Assembly: GCF_029945965.1 (NCBI RefSeq)
Contig: NZ_JAQSDO010000015.1
Location: forward strand, 1,057,952-1,121,951
Direction of reading: 5' to 3'
DNA: 64,000 nucleotides
Source: Thermomonas sp.
Lineage (GTDB): Bacteria; Pseudomonadota; Gammaproteobacteria; Xanthomonadales; Xanthomonadaceae
Of the stretch, positions 39,154 through 48,623 are shown one piece after another. The notes under the pieces are model-generated. The model was not told the origin of the DNA. It was given only the letters and a program-made list of their open reading frames with translations, and did not search any database. A program made the translations under genes and the position numbers. The number at the start of each line of letters is the position of its first letter. Positions within the stretch are counted from its first letter, which is position 1.

Positions 39154-40554
39154 TCAGGCCTGTTCCAGCGCTTCCGACAACCGTTCCACCGCGATCACTT
39201 CGATCCCCTTCGGCGGCAGCTTCGGCGCATTCGCCTTGGGCACGATTGCGCGCTTGAAGCCATGCGTGGCCGCTTCGCGCAGGCGCTCCTCGCCATTGGG
39301 TACCGGACGGATTTCACCGGAGAGACCCACCTCGCCGAAGGCAATGGTCTTGTCGGCCAGTGGCTTGTCGCGCAATGACGACAACACCGCCAGCAACACC
39401 GGCAGGTCCGCTGCGGTTTCTTGCACGCGGATGCCGCCAACCACGTTCACGAACACGTCCTGGTCGCCGACCATGATCCCACCATGCCGATGCAGCACCG
39501 CCAGCAGCATCGCCAGTCGGTTACCTTCAAGGCCCACCGCGACTCGCCGCGGATTCGACAGCGGCGAGGCATCCACCAGCGCCTGCACTTCCACCAGCAA
39601 TGGTCGCGTACCTTCGCGGGTGACCATCACGCAGCTGCCAGGCTGGCCGGCGCTGGCACCGGACAGGAAGATCGCGGACGGATTCGGCACCTCGCGCAGG
39701 CCCTTGTCGCCCATCGCGAACACGCCCAACTCATTCACCGCACCGAAGCGATTCTTGAATGCTCGCAGTACACGAAAACGCGATCCGGAATCGCCCTCGA
39801 AATACAACACTGCATCGACCATGTGCTCGAGCACGCGCGGGCCGGCGATGCCACCTTCCTTGGTCACATGGCCGACCAGGAATACTGCAGTGCCGGTCTC
39901 TTTCGCATAGCGCACCAGTCGCGCCGCGGATTCACGGACCTGGCTTACAGAACCCGGCGCGGCGGTCAACGACTCGGTCCACAAGGTCTGGATGGAGTCG
40001 GCGATGATCAGTTTCGGCCGCGCGGCCACCGCATGTTCAAGGATGCGTTCGACGCAGGTCTCGGCGAGTCCCTGAAGCCCGTCCAGCGGTAATCCCAGAC
40101 GCACGGCGCGCCCAGCGACCTGCGCCAGCGATTCCTCGCCAGTGACATACAGGCCGGGCATGGTCGGCGCCATCAATGCCAGCGCCTGCAACAACAGGGT
40201 CGACTTGCCGATACCGGGATCGCCGCCAACCAAAACCACCGCGCCTTCGGCCAGTCCACCACCGAGCACGCGATCGAACTCACTGATGCCTGTGCTGACT
40301 CGCGCCTGCTCGCCATGGCGCACATCGGCCAATGTGGTCACCTTCGGTGCATCGATCTTGCCGGCCCAGCCGCTGCGCCGCGAGGCCGGCGACTTCGCCT
40401 GCACCGCGCTTTCCAGCACGATCTCGGCCAACGAATTCCACGCCCCGCAGGCCTCACACTGGCCCTGCCACTTGGCGTAGTCGGCGCCGCATTCGCTGCA
40501 GACGTAAGCGGTGCGGCGCTTGGAAGCAGCCGAGTTGGACCCTAGCTTGGCCAT
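39154..40554 (-). CDS. radA: DNA repair protein RadA
   Basis: A 466-residue DnaB-like branch-migration motor acting in recombinational repair. The N-terminal zinc finger is CSECGADYAKWQGQCEACG. The RecA-like ATPase has Walker A GDPGIGKSTLL and the RadA-specific KNRFG motif in FKNRFGAVNELGVF. The C-terminal Lon-protease-like domain ends with FGEVGLSGEIRPV and PKGIEVIAVERLSEALEQA. The ATG at 40554 precedes the zinc finger; longer in-frame text overlaps the tRNA region and is not coding. Confidence 0.97.
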   Translation of the reverse strand: MAKLGSNSAASKRRTAYVCSECGADYAKWQGQCEACGAWNSLAEIVLESAVQAKSPASRRSGWAGKIDAPKVTTLADVRHGEQARVSTGISEFDRVLGGGLAEGAVVLVGGDPGIGKSTLLLQALALMAPTMPGLYVTGEESLAQVAGRAVRLGLPLDGLQGLAETCVERILEHAVAARPKLIIADSIQTLWTESLTAAPGSVSQVRESAARLVRYAKETGTAVFLVGHVTKEGGIAGPRVLEHMVDAVLYFEGDSGSRFRVLRAFKNRFGAVNELGVFAMGDKGLREVPNPSAIFLSGASAGQPGSCVMVTREGTRPLLVEVQALVDASPLSNPRRVAVGLEGNRLAMLLAVLHRHGGIMVGDQDVFVNVVGGIRVQETAADLPVLLAVLSSLRDKPLADKTIAFGEVGLSGEIRPVPNGEERLREAATHGFKRAIVPKANAPKLPPKGIEVIAVERLSEALEQA

Positions 40555-40715
40555 GCCGGAACCTGATGGACGAGGCAACCACTGTAACGGGCCGATGTCG
40601 CAATGGGCGAGACCATAAGCACCCGAATCACACGCAGGAACCTCCCGTGAGACCATGGGGAAATGCCGTTTTAATGGCCGTCGCGACGGTTCTCTGCGAA
40701 AATAAGCGGTTAGTT

Positions 40716-40792
40716 GGCCCCGTAGCTCAGCTGGATAGAGCGGTCCCCTCCTAAGGGACAGGTCGTGCGTTCGAATCGCGCCGGGGTCACCA
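40716..40792 (+). tRNA. tRNA-Arg (anticodon CCT)
   Basis: Cloverleaf with acceptor GGCCCCG/CGGGGTC, D-arm GCTC/GAGC, anticodon stem GTCCC/GGGAC around loop CTCCTAA, T-arm GTGCG TTCGAAT CGCGC, discriminator A and encoded CCA. It reads the AGG codon. No integrase or att-like repeat follows it. Confidence 0.95.
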
Positions 40793-40834
40793 CGATCAAG
40801 CGTTCCCCCTGTCTTTCGTAATCTGGAGTCTCCC

Positions 40835-42367
40835 ATGTCCCACCCCGTCCTCACCGCGCTTGGCCTCAAGGCCGAGGAATCCGGCACTTATCTCGGCAAT
40901 GGCGAGTGGTCCAGGACCACCGACGCCGGCGTGATCGAGCCGGTCAATCCGACCACCGGCGAAGTGCTGGGCCGCGTGCATGCGTCGTCGCAGGCTGATT
41001 ACGATGTGATCATCGAGCGTGCCCAGGCCGCCTTCAAGGTCTGGCGCACCACCCCGGCACCGCGCCGCGGCGAAGCGATCCGCCTGTGCGCGGACGCGCT
41101 GCGCACGCACAAGGACGAGCTGGGCTCACTGGTTGCGCTGGAAATGGGCAAGTCCAAGCCGGAAGGTGATGGCGAAGTGCAGGAAATGATCGACATCGGC
41201 GAATTCGCCGTGGGCCTGTCGCGCCAGCTCTACGGCCTGACCATGCACAGCGAGCGGCCCGGCCACCGCATGTACGAGCAGTGGCATCCGATCGGCCTGG
41301 TCGGGATCATCAGCGCGTTCAACTTCCCGGTCGCGGTCTGGGCCTGGAATGCGTTCGTCGCGTCGGTCTGCGGCGACATCTGCATCTGGAAGCCGTCGCC
41401 CAAGACCCCGCTATCGGCGATTGCCTCCCTGAAGATCTGCAACGAGGCGCTGCGCGAGGGCGGCTTCCCCGACATCTTCTTCCTGATCAACGATGCCGGC
41501 ACCGAGCTGGCTTCGACCTTCGTCGACGACAAGCGCATCCCGCTGATCAGCTTCACCGGCAGCACCAAGGTCGGCCGCATGGTCGGCGAGCGCTGCGCGC
41601 GCCGCATGGGCCGCAGCCTGCTGGAACTTGGCGGCAACAACGCGATCATCATGGATGAAACCGCCGACCTGAAGCTGGCGATCCCGGCGATTGTCTTTGG
41701 CGCGGTCGGCACTGCAGGCCAGCGTTGCACCTCCACGCGCCGCCTGATCGTGCACGAATCGATCCATGACGACGTGCTGGCGAAACTCGTGACCGCCTAC
41801 AAGCAGGTCGAAAAGAAAATCGGCGACCCGACCGATCCTGCGAACCTGATGGGCCCGCTCAACAGCCGCGATGGCGTCGATGCCTATCTCGACTCGATCG
41901 CAGCGGCCAAGGCCGCCGGTGGCACCGTTGAAACCGGCGGCGAAGCGATCGAGGGCAAGGGCAACTTCGTGTTGCCGGCAATTGTCACCGGCCTCACCAA
42001 TGACGCCCCCATCGTCCAGCACGAGACCTTCGCGCCAATTCTCTACGTGATGAAATACCGCAACCTCGACGATGCCATCGCCATGCAGAACGCGGTGCCG
42101 CAGGGCCTGTCCTCGGCCATCTTCACCACCAACCTCAAGCGCGCCGAAGCGTTCCTGGCCGCGTCCGGTTCCGACTGCGGCATTGCCAACGTCAACATCG
42201 GCACCAGCGGCGCCGAGATCGGCGGCGCGTTCGGTGGTGAAAAGGAAACCGGCGGTGGCCGCGAATCGGGTTCCGATGCGTGGAAGGCGTACATGCGCCG
42301 GCAGACCAACACCATCAACTACTCTGACTCCATGCCGCTGGCACAGGGCATCAAGTTCGACCTCTGA
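40835..42367 (+). CDS. amaB: Aldehyde dehydrogenase, AmaB/ALDH7A1-like
   Basis: Oxidises an aldehyde with NAD(P)+. The 510-residue protein resembles antiquitin-type enzymes, which convert alpha-aminoadipate semialdehyde to aminoadipate in lysine catabolism. The N-terminal [18 protein letters not shown], the cofactor-binding FTGSTKVGR, the general-base Glu in LLELGGNN and the catalytic Cys in [13 protein letters not shown] are present. The closing [32 protein letters not shown] is typical of ALDH7. The lysine-pathway role is by family resemblance; no other lysine-degradation gene is close by. Confidence 0.9.
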   Translation: MSHPVLTALGLKAEESGTYLGNGEWSRTTDAGVIEPVNPTTGEVLGRVHASSQADYDVIIERAQAAFKVWRTTPAPRRGEAIRLCADALRTHKDELGSLVALEMGKSKPEGDGEVQEMIDIGEFAVGLSRQLYGLTMHSERPGHRMYEQWHPIGLVGIISAFNFPVAVWAWNAFVASVCGDICIWKPSPKTPLSAIASLKICNEALREGGFPDIFFLINDAGTELASTFVDDKRIPLISFTGSTKVGRMVGERCARRMGRSLLELGGNNAIIMDETADLKLAIPAIVFGAVGTAGQRCTSTRRLIVHESIHDDVLAKLVTAYKQVEKKIGDPTDPANLMGPLNSRDGVDAYLDSIAAAKAAGGTVETGGEAIEGKGNFVLPAIVTGLTNDAPIVQHETFAPILYVMKYRNLDDAIAMQNAVPQGLSSAIFTTNLKRAEAFLAASGSDCGIANVNIGTSGAEIGGAFGGEKETGGGRESGSDAWKAYMRRQTNTINYSDSMPLAQGIKFDL

Positions 42368-42376
42368 GGACAACCC

Positions 42377-42664
42377 ATGAACGCAGTGACACGCACGACC
42401 AGCGCAATGGCCATCATCAGCCTGGTGTCCGGCATCCTCGGCTGGACCCTGGTGCCGTTCCTCGGCAGCATTGTTGCTGTGATCACCGGCCACATGGCAC
42501 GCGGCGAAATCCGTCGCGCTCCGGATCGGCTGGATGGCGACGGCATGGCGATCGCCGGGTTGATACTTGGTTACGCATCGATCGCCATGGCGATTCTCGC
42601 AGTGTTCGCGTTCATTCTGTTCTTTGGCGGCCTGGCCTGGATAGCCACGATGTCGGGGCACTGA
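42377..42664 (+). CDS. DUF4190-type small membrane protein
   Basis: A 95-residue protein with two to three membrane helices. [38 protein letters not shown] and the following [21 protein letters not shown] are the DUF4190 pattern. Function is unknown. It lies 9 bp after the dehydrogenase and 4 bp before pyrD, so it is probably in the same transcript. Confidence 0.82.
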   Translation: MNAVTRTTSAMAIISLVSGILGWTLVPFLGSIVAVITGHMARGEIRRAPDRLDGDGMAIAGLILGYASIAMAILAVFAFILFFGGLAWIATMSGH

Positions 42665-42668
42665 ATCC

Positions 42669-43724
42669 TTGTATTCGCTCGCCCGTCCCTTCCTGTTCGC
42701 GTTCAACGCCGAGCGAGCGCATGCGCTCGCACTGGTGTCGCTGGAGGCGGCTTATCGCAGCGGGGTGAACCCGCTGCTAGCCACAACTGCGAAACCGTTG
42801 CCGACCAAGGCCTTCGGCCTGACCTTCGCCAACCCGGTCGGGTTGGCGGCAGGCATGGACAAGAACGGCGCGCATATCGATGCGCTGATGGCATTGGGTT
42901 TCGGATTCGTCGAAATCGGCACCACCACCCCGCGCCCGCAACCGGGCAACCCGAAGCCGCGTATGTTCCGCCTGCCCAAACAGCAGGCGGTGATCAATCG
43001 TCTTGGCTTCAACAACCTGGGCGTGGATGCGCTGGTGCGCAATGTCGAGCGCGCCAAGCGCACACGCGCATTGCTTGGTATCAACATCGGCAAGAATAAG
43101 GACACCGCCAACGAGGATGCCGCCAGCGATTACCTGCATTGCCTGGAACGCGTGTATCCGCTGGCCGACTACATCACCATCAACATTTCCTCGCCGAACA
43201 CCGCCGGCCTGCGTGAGCTGCAGGAGGAACAGGCACTACGGCGCCTGGTCGGCACCCTGCGTGAGGCGCAGGAACGGCTCGGTTCGCAGCATGGCAAGCG
43301 GGTACCGATGCTGGTCAAGATCGCACCCGACCTGTCGGACAACGACATCGATGCCGCCGGTCGCGTGCTTGGTGACCTCGGCGTGGATGGGGTGATCGCC
43401 GGCAATACCACCATCTCGCGCGAAGGCCTGGAAGGCGTGCGGCATGCCGATGAAGTCGGCGGTCTGTCCGGTGCGCCATTGATGGCCAGGTCCACCGCGG
43501 TTTTGCGGATGCTGCGCACGCGTCTGCCGGAACACATCCCGCTGATCGGTGTGGGCGGCATCCTGCATGGCGCCGATGCCGCAACCAAGCAGGCAGCCGG
43601 CGCCATTTTGGTTCAGACCTATACCGGTCTGGTCTACCGCGGCCCGGCCCTGATCGGCGAATGCGTGGAAGCACTGCGCCGGCGCAAGGAAGCCCCAAGC
43701 CGCGGGACCCTGCTGCCTGAATGA
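42669..43724 (+). CDS. pyrD: Dihydroorotate dehydrogenase, quinone-type (class 2)
   Basis: Oxidises dihydroorotate to orotate in pyrimidine synthesis, passing electrons to quinone at the inner membrane. The 351-residue protein has the class 2 N-terminal membrane-contact helix ([20 protein letters not shown]), [12 protein letters not shown], the catalytic-Ser segment [14 protein letters not shown], and the FMN-binding [13 protein letters not shown] near the end. It starts with TTG at 42669, the only start that keeps the conserved N-terminus. The stop overlaps the murB start by 4 nt, so murB is translationally coupled. Confidence 0.96.
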   Translation: MYSLARPFLFAFNAERAHALALVSLEAAYRSGVNPLLATTAKPLPTKAFGLTFANPVGLAAGMDKNGAHIDALMALGFGFVEIGTTTPRPQPGNPKPRMFRLPKQQAVINRLGFNNLGVDALVRNVERAKRTRALLGINIGKNKDTANEDAASDYLHCLERVYPLADYITINISSPNTAGLRELQEEQALRRLVGTLREAQERLGSQHGKRVPMLVKIAPDLSDNDIDAAGRVLGDLGVDGVIAGNTTISREGLEGVRHADEVGGLSGAPLMARSTAVLRMLRTRLPEHIPLIGVGGILHGADAATKQAAGAILVQTYTGLVYRGPALIGECVEALRRRKEAPSRGTLLPE

Positions 43725-44578
43725 CCGACACGTCGAACAGCGCGTCGACTGCGGCGTATCGCATCCATGAGGATGCGCGGTTGGAGGCGCGCAACACCTT
43801 CGGGATCGCTGCGACCGCGCCGATGCTGATCGAAGTCAACGACAGCGCTGCCCTGCCCGAATTGTTCGGTTACGCAATGCTGCGCGATGGGCCAGTGCTG
43901 GTACTTGGCGGCGGCAGCAACCTGCTGTTCGCAGGCGATCCGCAAGGTGTCGTACTTGCGCTGACCGCACAACGGATCGCCATCATTGAAGACGATGGCG
44001 AGACCGCAGTCGTGCGTGCCGATGCTGGCGTGAGCTGGCACGACCTGGTGTTGTGGACGCTGGGCCACAGGCTGTGCGGTCTGGAAAACCTGGCCCTGAT
44101 TCCCGGCACCGTCGGCGCGGCACCGATCCAGAACATCGGCGCGTATGGCGTGGAAGTGCGTGACTGCATCCATGCAGTGGACGCCTTCGACCGACGCGGT
44201 GGCAGCATGATCCAGCTGGACAACGATGCCTGCGCCTTCGCTTACCGCGATAGCCTGTTCAAACGCGATCCCGAGCATTACGTGGTGACCGCAGTGGAGT
44301 TCGTGTTGTCGCGCACGCCCGCGTTGAAACTGGACTACGCCGGTATCGGTGATGAACTGCAGGCGATGGGCATCGACACACCGCGCGCATCACAGGTCGC
44401 CGAAGCGGTGATCCGCATCCGCCAGCGCAAGCTGCCGGATCCGAATGTGCTGGGCAATGCCGGCAGCTTCTTCAAGAATCCCATCGTCGCTTTCGATGTC
44501 GCCGAGGCATTGCTGGCCCAACACCCATCGATGCCGGTGTTCCGTGTAAAACCGGGGTCAGAGTCGCCTTTTTCTTAA
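43721..44578 (+). CDS. murB: UDP-N-acetylenolpyruvoylglucosamine reductase MurB, cut short by a palindromic insertion
   Basis: MurB reduces UDP-GlcNAc-enolpyruvate to UDP-MurNAc with NADPH and FAD, an essential step of peptidoglycan synthesis. The 285-codon frame has the FAD-binding domain ([27 protein letters not shown]) and the catalytic Ser249 in [10 protein letters not shown]. After residue 275 the frame enters a 57-bp inverted-repeat insertion and stops at TAA (44576-44578). The rest of MurB lies beyond in the same frame (to 44848). With the insertion removed, the protein reads [13 protein letters not shown] and would have 356 residues, a normal length. The catalytic Glu near the C-terminus is lost from this product, so it should be inactive alone. 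Coupled to pyrD by a 4-nt overlap. Confidence 0.85.
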   Translation: MTDTSNSASTAAYRIHEDARLEARNTFGIAATAPMLIEVNDSAALPELFGYAMLRDGPVLVLGGGSNLLFAGDPQGVVLALTAQRIAIIEDDGETAVVRADAGVSWHDLVLWTLGHRLCGLENLALIPGTVGAAPIQNIGAYGVEVRDCIHAVDAFDRRGGSMIQLDNDACAFAYRDSLFKRDPEHYVVTAVEFVLSRTPALKLDYAGIGDELQAMGIDTPRASQVAEAVIRIRQRKLPDPNVLGNAGSFFKNPIVAFDVAEALLAQHPSMPVFRVKPGSESPFS

Positions 44579-44603
44579 AATGGCGACTCTGACCCCGGTT
44601 TTA
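44547..44603. repeat. 57-bp perfect inverted repeat inserted in murB (REP-like element)
   Basis: Two 22-nt arms (44547-44568, TAAAACCGGGGTCAGAGT..., and 44582-44603, its exact reverse complement) flank a 13-nt A/T-rich loop. The GGGGTCAGAGTC core resembles the ends of REP elements moved by REP-associated tyrosine transposases. The length is a multiple of three. No clear target-site duplication was found. The stem would be very stable in the murB mRNA. No second copy was noticed in this window. Confidence 0.85.
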
Positions 44604-44848
44604 TCACCGGCACGCGCAAGCTGTCCGCCGCATGGCTGATCGATCAATGCGGCTGGAAAGGGCATCGCGACCAGGATGGCGAAGGCGATGCCGGCGTTTC
44701 CGAATCACATGCGCTGGTGCTGGTCAACCACGGCCATGCCAGCGGCGCGCAACTGCTCGACCTCGCCCGCCGCATCGCCGCATCCGTGCACGCGCGCTTC
44801 GGCGTGGCGATCGAACCCGAGCCGCGCATCATTGGTGCGAGCTGGTGA
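44579..44848 (+). pseudogene. murB: Detached C-terminal part of MurB
   Basis: In frame with murB but after the insertion's TAA stop. From 44612 it encodes the complete MurB C-terminal domain: [19 protein letters not shown] (substrate-binding), [10 protein letters not shown], and the final [15 protein letters not shown] with the conserved catalytic Glu, stopping at TGA 44846-44848. It has no obvious start codon or ribosome-binding site of its own. It is either dead or supplied by re-initiation or readthrough. Confidence 0.8.
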
Positions 44849-44872
44849 GTACAATTTCTTGAGCATGGCCCG

Positions 44873-45817
44873 ATGAGTACAGGCACCACATCCCCACAAA
44901 TGCGCGCCGCGCTGCTGATGCTGTCCAGCACCGTCAGTTTCGGCTTGATGGCGGTGTGCATCCGCTTGTCCAGCGCGACCGAACCGGTCTTCGAGATCGC
45001 ATTTTTCCGCAACCTGTTCGGCCTGCTCGCCCTGTTGCCGGTGTTGTTGTGGCCCGCCATCCGCAGCGGACGGCCGATTGCCGGACTGCGCAAGACCCTG
45101 CACACCAAACAATTGCCGCGCTACCTGGTGCGCTGCCTGATCGGCGTGATCAGCATGTACTTCGGCTTCTGGTCGATAGCCAACCTGCCGCTGTCGCAGG
45201 CCATCGCGCTGGCGTATTCCTCGCCGATCTTCGTCACCATTGCCGCAGTAATGCTACTCGGCGAAAAGGTCCACATGCGCCGATGGACGGCGGTGCTGGC
45301 CGGTTTCGTCGGCGTGATGGTGATCGTGCGGCCGTGGTCGCAGGCATTCACCGCAGGCAGCCTGGTGGCAGTGTCGGCGGCCGTGATCACCGCGGTCGTC
45401 GCGATCCAGATCAAGCAGCTCTCGCGCGAGGACGGCGCGGACACGATTGTGTTGTGGACCTACCTGTTCTGGGTGCCGCTGTCGCTGCTGCCGGCACTGT
45501 GGGTGTGGCATCCGCCGCAGGGCATCGCCTGGCTGTGGCTGGCGCTGTCCGGCGTGCTCGGCACCGCTGGCCAGTTGCTGTGGACGCGCGCGCTGAAGAT
45601 CGGCGAAGTCTCGGCACTGACACCCATCAGTTTTGTGCAACTGGTGATCGTGACCATAGCCGGCTGGCTGTGGTTCGGCGAAGTGCTGGACCGCTGGACC
45701 GCGACCGGCGCCGCGATCATCTTCAGCGCGACCGCTTACATCGCCCACCGCGAAGCGGTGCTGGCGCGCAGGGCTGCCTCGCAGGCACCCAGCAAAGCCG
45801 CGATACCCGGCGAGTAA
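44873..45817 (+). CDS. EamA-family transporter (drug/metabolite transporter superfamily)
   Basis: A 314-residue inner-membrane protein with ten helices arranged as two EamA repeats. Visible parts include SSTVSFGLMAVCIRLSSATEPVFEIAFFRNLFGLLALLP, LIGVISMYFGFWSIANLPLSQAIALAYSSPIFVTIAAVMLLGE at the end of repeat one, and ALTPISFVQLVIVTIAGWLWFGE in repeat two. Such proteins export metabolites or take up compounds such as S-adenosylmethionine; the substrate is unknown. It starts 24 bp after the murB 3' part and is convergent with the kinase gene. Confidence 0.9.
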   Translation: MSTGTTSPQMRAALLMLSSTVSFGLMAVCIRLSSATEPVFEIAFFRNLFGLLALLPVLLWPAIRSGRPIAGLRKTLHTKQLPRYLVRCLIGVISMYFGFWSIANLPLSQAIALAYSSPIFVTIAAVMLLGEKVHMRRWTAVLAGFVGVMVIVRPWSQAFTAGSLVAVSAAVITAVVAIQIKQLSREDGADTIVLWTYLFWVPLSLLPALWVWHPPQGIAWLWLALSGVLGTAGQLLWTRALKIGEVSALTPISFVQLVIVTIAGWLWFGEVLDRWTATGAAIIFSATAYIAHREAVLARRAASQAPSKAAIPGE

Positions 45818-45820
45818 GCC

Positions 45821-48556
45821 TTACTTGGCCGCAGTGCGCGCCGCCAGCGCTTCCTCGCGTTCGGTCTTGCGGATGTCTTCGGCCTTCTTCACCTGTTCAT
45901 CGGACAAGGTCTCCGGCTTCGCATCCAGCAGCGGCAATATATAACGCGCGCGCAGCGCATCAGCCTCGGCGCGCTTACTGGAACCACGCAACTGGCCTTC
46001 AAGCTGCCAGGCGGCATCGACCGTGCGCACGTCGTCCGCGCCCAGCGCGCCCTCGCGCAGCGCAAGCAGTTCCCGGTACGAGGCGATGGCAAGCGCGTGG
46101 TCACCGAGTGCGTCCGCGGCCTGCGCCCGGATGTCGTAACCCATCTGCACCTGTGGATGCTTGTCGCCCAGCACTTCACGCGCAACTGGCAACACCTGTT
46201 CGAGCAAGGCCAGCGACGCTTTCGGCTGGCCAGCCTGATAGAGGGTCGCCGCGCGGTTGAGCTGGATGAACAGCGTGTCCGGATGTTTTGGTCCAAGCAG
46301 GCGCGTGCGCGCCTCGGCGACCTCGGCTTGCAGGCGGATGGCCTCAACGAAGTGTCCCATCCGTGCATGCAAGGTGGACAAGTTGAGCTTCGATCGAAGC
46401 GTTTGCGGATTGTCGGCGCCGAGCACCCGCGTACGCGCTTCCAGTACCGCATTGGAAATCGGCAATGCCTCCTCATACTTGCCACTGTCCACCAACATGG
46501 TCGCCAGGTTGCCGCGCTCGCCCAGTGTTTCCGGGTGTTCGGCACCAAGCCTGCGAGTCTGCGTCTCTACCAACCCACGTTGCAGGGCGACACCACCTTC
46601 TTTGTCACCGGTCATCATGCGCATCACTGCAAGGTTGTGCAGCGAGCCGAGCGTATCGGCATGGCCTGCACCCAGCACTGCCGTACGCAGCGGTACGAGT
46701 CTCTCCAGCAGGTCGCGGCCGATCTTCGGCTCGCCCATGCGCCCGACCAGGATCGCCAGGTTGTTGGTCACTTCCATGCTGGCCGGGTCGCGTTCGCCAC
46801 GCAGCTCCAGGCTGTCGGCGCGCAGGGTTTCCAGCATCGTGCGTGCGCGCTTGCGATCACCCAGTGCGGAAATTGCCTCGGCTTCGTTCATCCGCAACTT
46901 GATCAGCAGCGGATCGGCCCGCGCCAGTCTTCCGGCATTCGCCAATGCAGCCTGCAGCAATACCAATGCGGGTTTTGGCTGGGCGTCGTCCAGCAACGCG
47001 CTGGCCTGTTCCTGCCGCGCACGCAAGGTTTCCGGCGATGCGGCGCCGAGCGCCTTGCTGCGGTAATCGGCGACCTGCGCGAAGCCGCGTGCAGCATCTT
47101 TCGGAAGCCCGAGCGCCACCCGCACGCGGGCGACCGATTCGCGCAGGTCGGCGGCGAGCAATGGCTCGCGGACGAAATCGCGATCGATCGCGCGCTCGGC
47201 ATTGGCCAGGATGTCGCGATCGACCAGGCCACGGGCGACATCGGCTGTGCTGATCACTGCCAGCCCGCGCTCAAGCGCGGCGGCATCCGGCGGGTCGGCC
47301 ACCAGCAACTGGCGGCGCAGGTCGCCGGCCATGCCAATACCCATGGCCTCGATGTCGATGCCCTGCAGCATTGATTGCTGGAAAGTCGCGACCTTTTCCA
47401 ACTGCGCGCTGCGCTGCTCGGCAATCGCACGTTGTGCACGCGCCTGCAGCAAACCGTAAACCGACAGCGCCAACCCTCCCAGCAGGGCCAGCAAGGCAAA
47501 ACTCGCGGTGATGAATCCTGTCCGGTGGCGCTGCGCGAACTTGCGCCAGGCGTATGCGCGCGATGCCGGCACTGCCTGCAACGGCTTGCCGTCGAGGAAC
47601 CGTTGCAAGTCTTCGGCCATCGCCGCGGCGGAGGCATAGCGCTGGTTGCGGTCGTGGCGCAAGGCCTTGGCCACCACCCAATCGAGCTCACTGCGCAATA
47701 CCCGCCGCATGCGCGAAAGTGGCTGCCCGCGCGCCTGCGCCAGGTGCGCGGCGTCGGTCGGAGACAAGGTCGACAGCTGTTCCGACGGCAGCCGCAGACT
47801 GCGGTCGTTGCTGGTGACGGTTTCGCCGGCTGCCAGCGGGCGCTGGCCAGTCAATAGTTCGCATAGCACCACGCCCAGCGCATAGACATCACTGCGAGTA
47901 TCGACCAATGCCTGGTCGCCACCGGCCTGTTCCGGACTCATGTAGTCTGGCGTGCCGGCCACTTCGCGACCATCGGTCAGTGAGGTCGCCGTGGCGATGC
48001 CGAAGTCGATGATCTTCGGCAACGCGCGGCCATCGACCTTGTCCACCAGCAGGTTGCCCGGCTTCAGGTCGCGATGGATCACGCCCTTCTGGTGCGCGTG
48101 CTGCACGCCCTCGCAGACCCGGATGAACAGACGGAGGCGTTCGGCCAGCGACAAGCCATGCTCGTCGCAATACCGGGTGATCGGACTGCCGGCGATGAAT
48201 TCCATCGCGAAAAATGGATACCCGTCCGGCGTGGTATCGGCATCGAAGATCTGGGCAATCGCGGGGTGCCGCATCTGCGCCAACAACTGGCGCTCGACTT
48301 CGAAATAGGCCAGGTGGCGCGCGTCGAGCTTCTTCGCACGCAACAGCTTGAGCGCCACCGTACGACGTACCGGCTCCAGTTGTTCGGCACGGTAGACCTC
48401 GCCCATGCCGCCGCGGCCAAGCAGGCTTTCGATGCGGTACCGACCCAACAGCGCTCCCGCTGGCAAAGCCGCAGCATCGACCACACTCGAAGCGCCAGCC
48501 GAACGCGTCGCCAGCAATTGCGTGCGTTCCGGATCGTCGTGCGTACCCTGTGCCAT
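45821..48556 (-). CDS. Membrane Ser/Thr protein kinase with TPR repeats
   Basis: A 911-residue eukaryotic-like kinase. The cytoplasmic kinase domain (about 38-325) has the glycine loop LGRGGMGEVY, Lys70 (VALKLL), the catalytic loop HRDLKPGN (161-168) and DFG (184-186). GTPDYMSPEQ marks the activation segment. One membrane helix (about 348-370) leads to a roughly 540-residue C-terminal region of TPR_12-type repeats, such as ERGNLATMLVDSGKYEEALPISNAVLEARTRVLGADNPQTL, on the periplasmic side if topology is standard. All catalytic residues are present, so it should be active. The ATG at 48556 follows GGGGGG. It is divergent, 67 bp apart, from an FHA-GGDEF gene, a likely substrate. Confidence 0.93.
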   Translation of the reverse strand: MAQGTHDDPERTQLLATRSAGASSVVDAAALPAGALLGRYRIESLLGRGGMGEVYRAEQLEPVRRTVALKLLRAKKLDARHLAYFEVERQLLAQMRHPAIAQIFDADTTPDGYPFFAMEFIAGSPITRYCDEHGLSLAERLRLFIRVCEGVQHAHQKGVIHRDLKPGNLLVDKVDGRALPKIIDFGIATATSLTDGREVAGTPDYMSPEQAGGDQALVDTRSDVYALGVVLCELLTGQRPLAAGETVTSNDRSLRLPSEQLSTLSPTDAAHLAQARGQPLSRMRRVLRSELDWVVAKALRHDRNQRYASAAAMAEDLQRFLDGKPLQAVPASRAYAWRKFAQRHRTGFITASFALLALLGGLALSVYGLLQARAQRAIAEQRSAQLEKVATFQQSMLQGIDIEAMGIGMAGDLRRQLLVADPPDAAALERGLAVISTADVARGLVDRDILANAERAIDRDFVREPLLAADLRESVARVRVALGLPKDAARGFAQVADYRSKALGAASPETLRARQEQASALLDDAQPKPALVLLQAALANAGRLARADPLLIKLRMNEAEAISALGDRKRARTMLETLRADSLELRGERDPASMEVTNNLAILVGRMGEPKIGRDLLERLVPLRTAVLGAGHADTLGSLHNLAVMRMMTGDKEGGVALQRGLVETQTRRLGAEHPETLGERGNLATMLVDSGKYEEALPISNAVLEARTRVLGADNPQTLRSKLNLSTLHARMGHFVEAIRLQAEVAEARTRLLGPKHPDTLFIQLNRAATLYQAGQPKASLALLEQVLPVAREVLGDKHPQVQMGYDIRAQAADALGDHALAIASYRELLALREGALGADDVRTVDAAWQLEGQLRGSSKRAEADALRARYILPLLDAKPETLSDEQVKKAEDIRKTEREEALAARTAAK

Positions 48557-48623
48557 GCGCCCCCCTTTCACTGGATTCTAGCGAACACGCGGCACGGCCA
48601 CTGCGCGGACGCTACACTCATCA

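Noticed and set aside
40716-40834. tRNA-Arg(CCT) as an integration site
   Set aside because: No integrase, direct repeat of the tRNA 3' end or change in gene content follows it; the next gene is an ordinary dehydrogenase.
41411-42706. A 431-codon minus-strand frame over the aldehyde dehydrogenase
   Set aside because: It is antisense to the catalytic half of a conserved enzyme and has no recognisable protein features.
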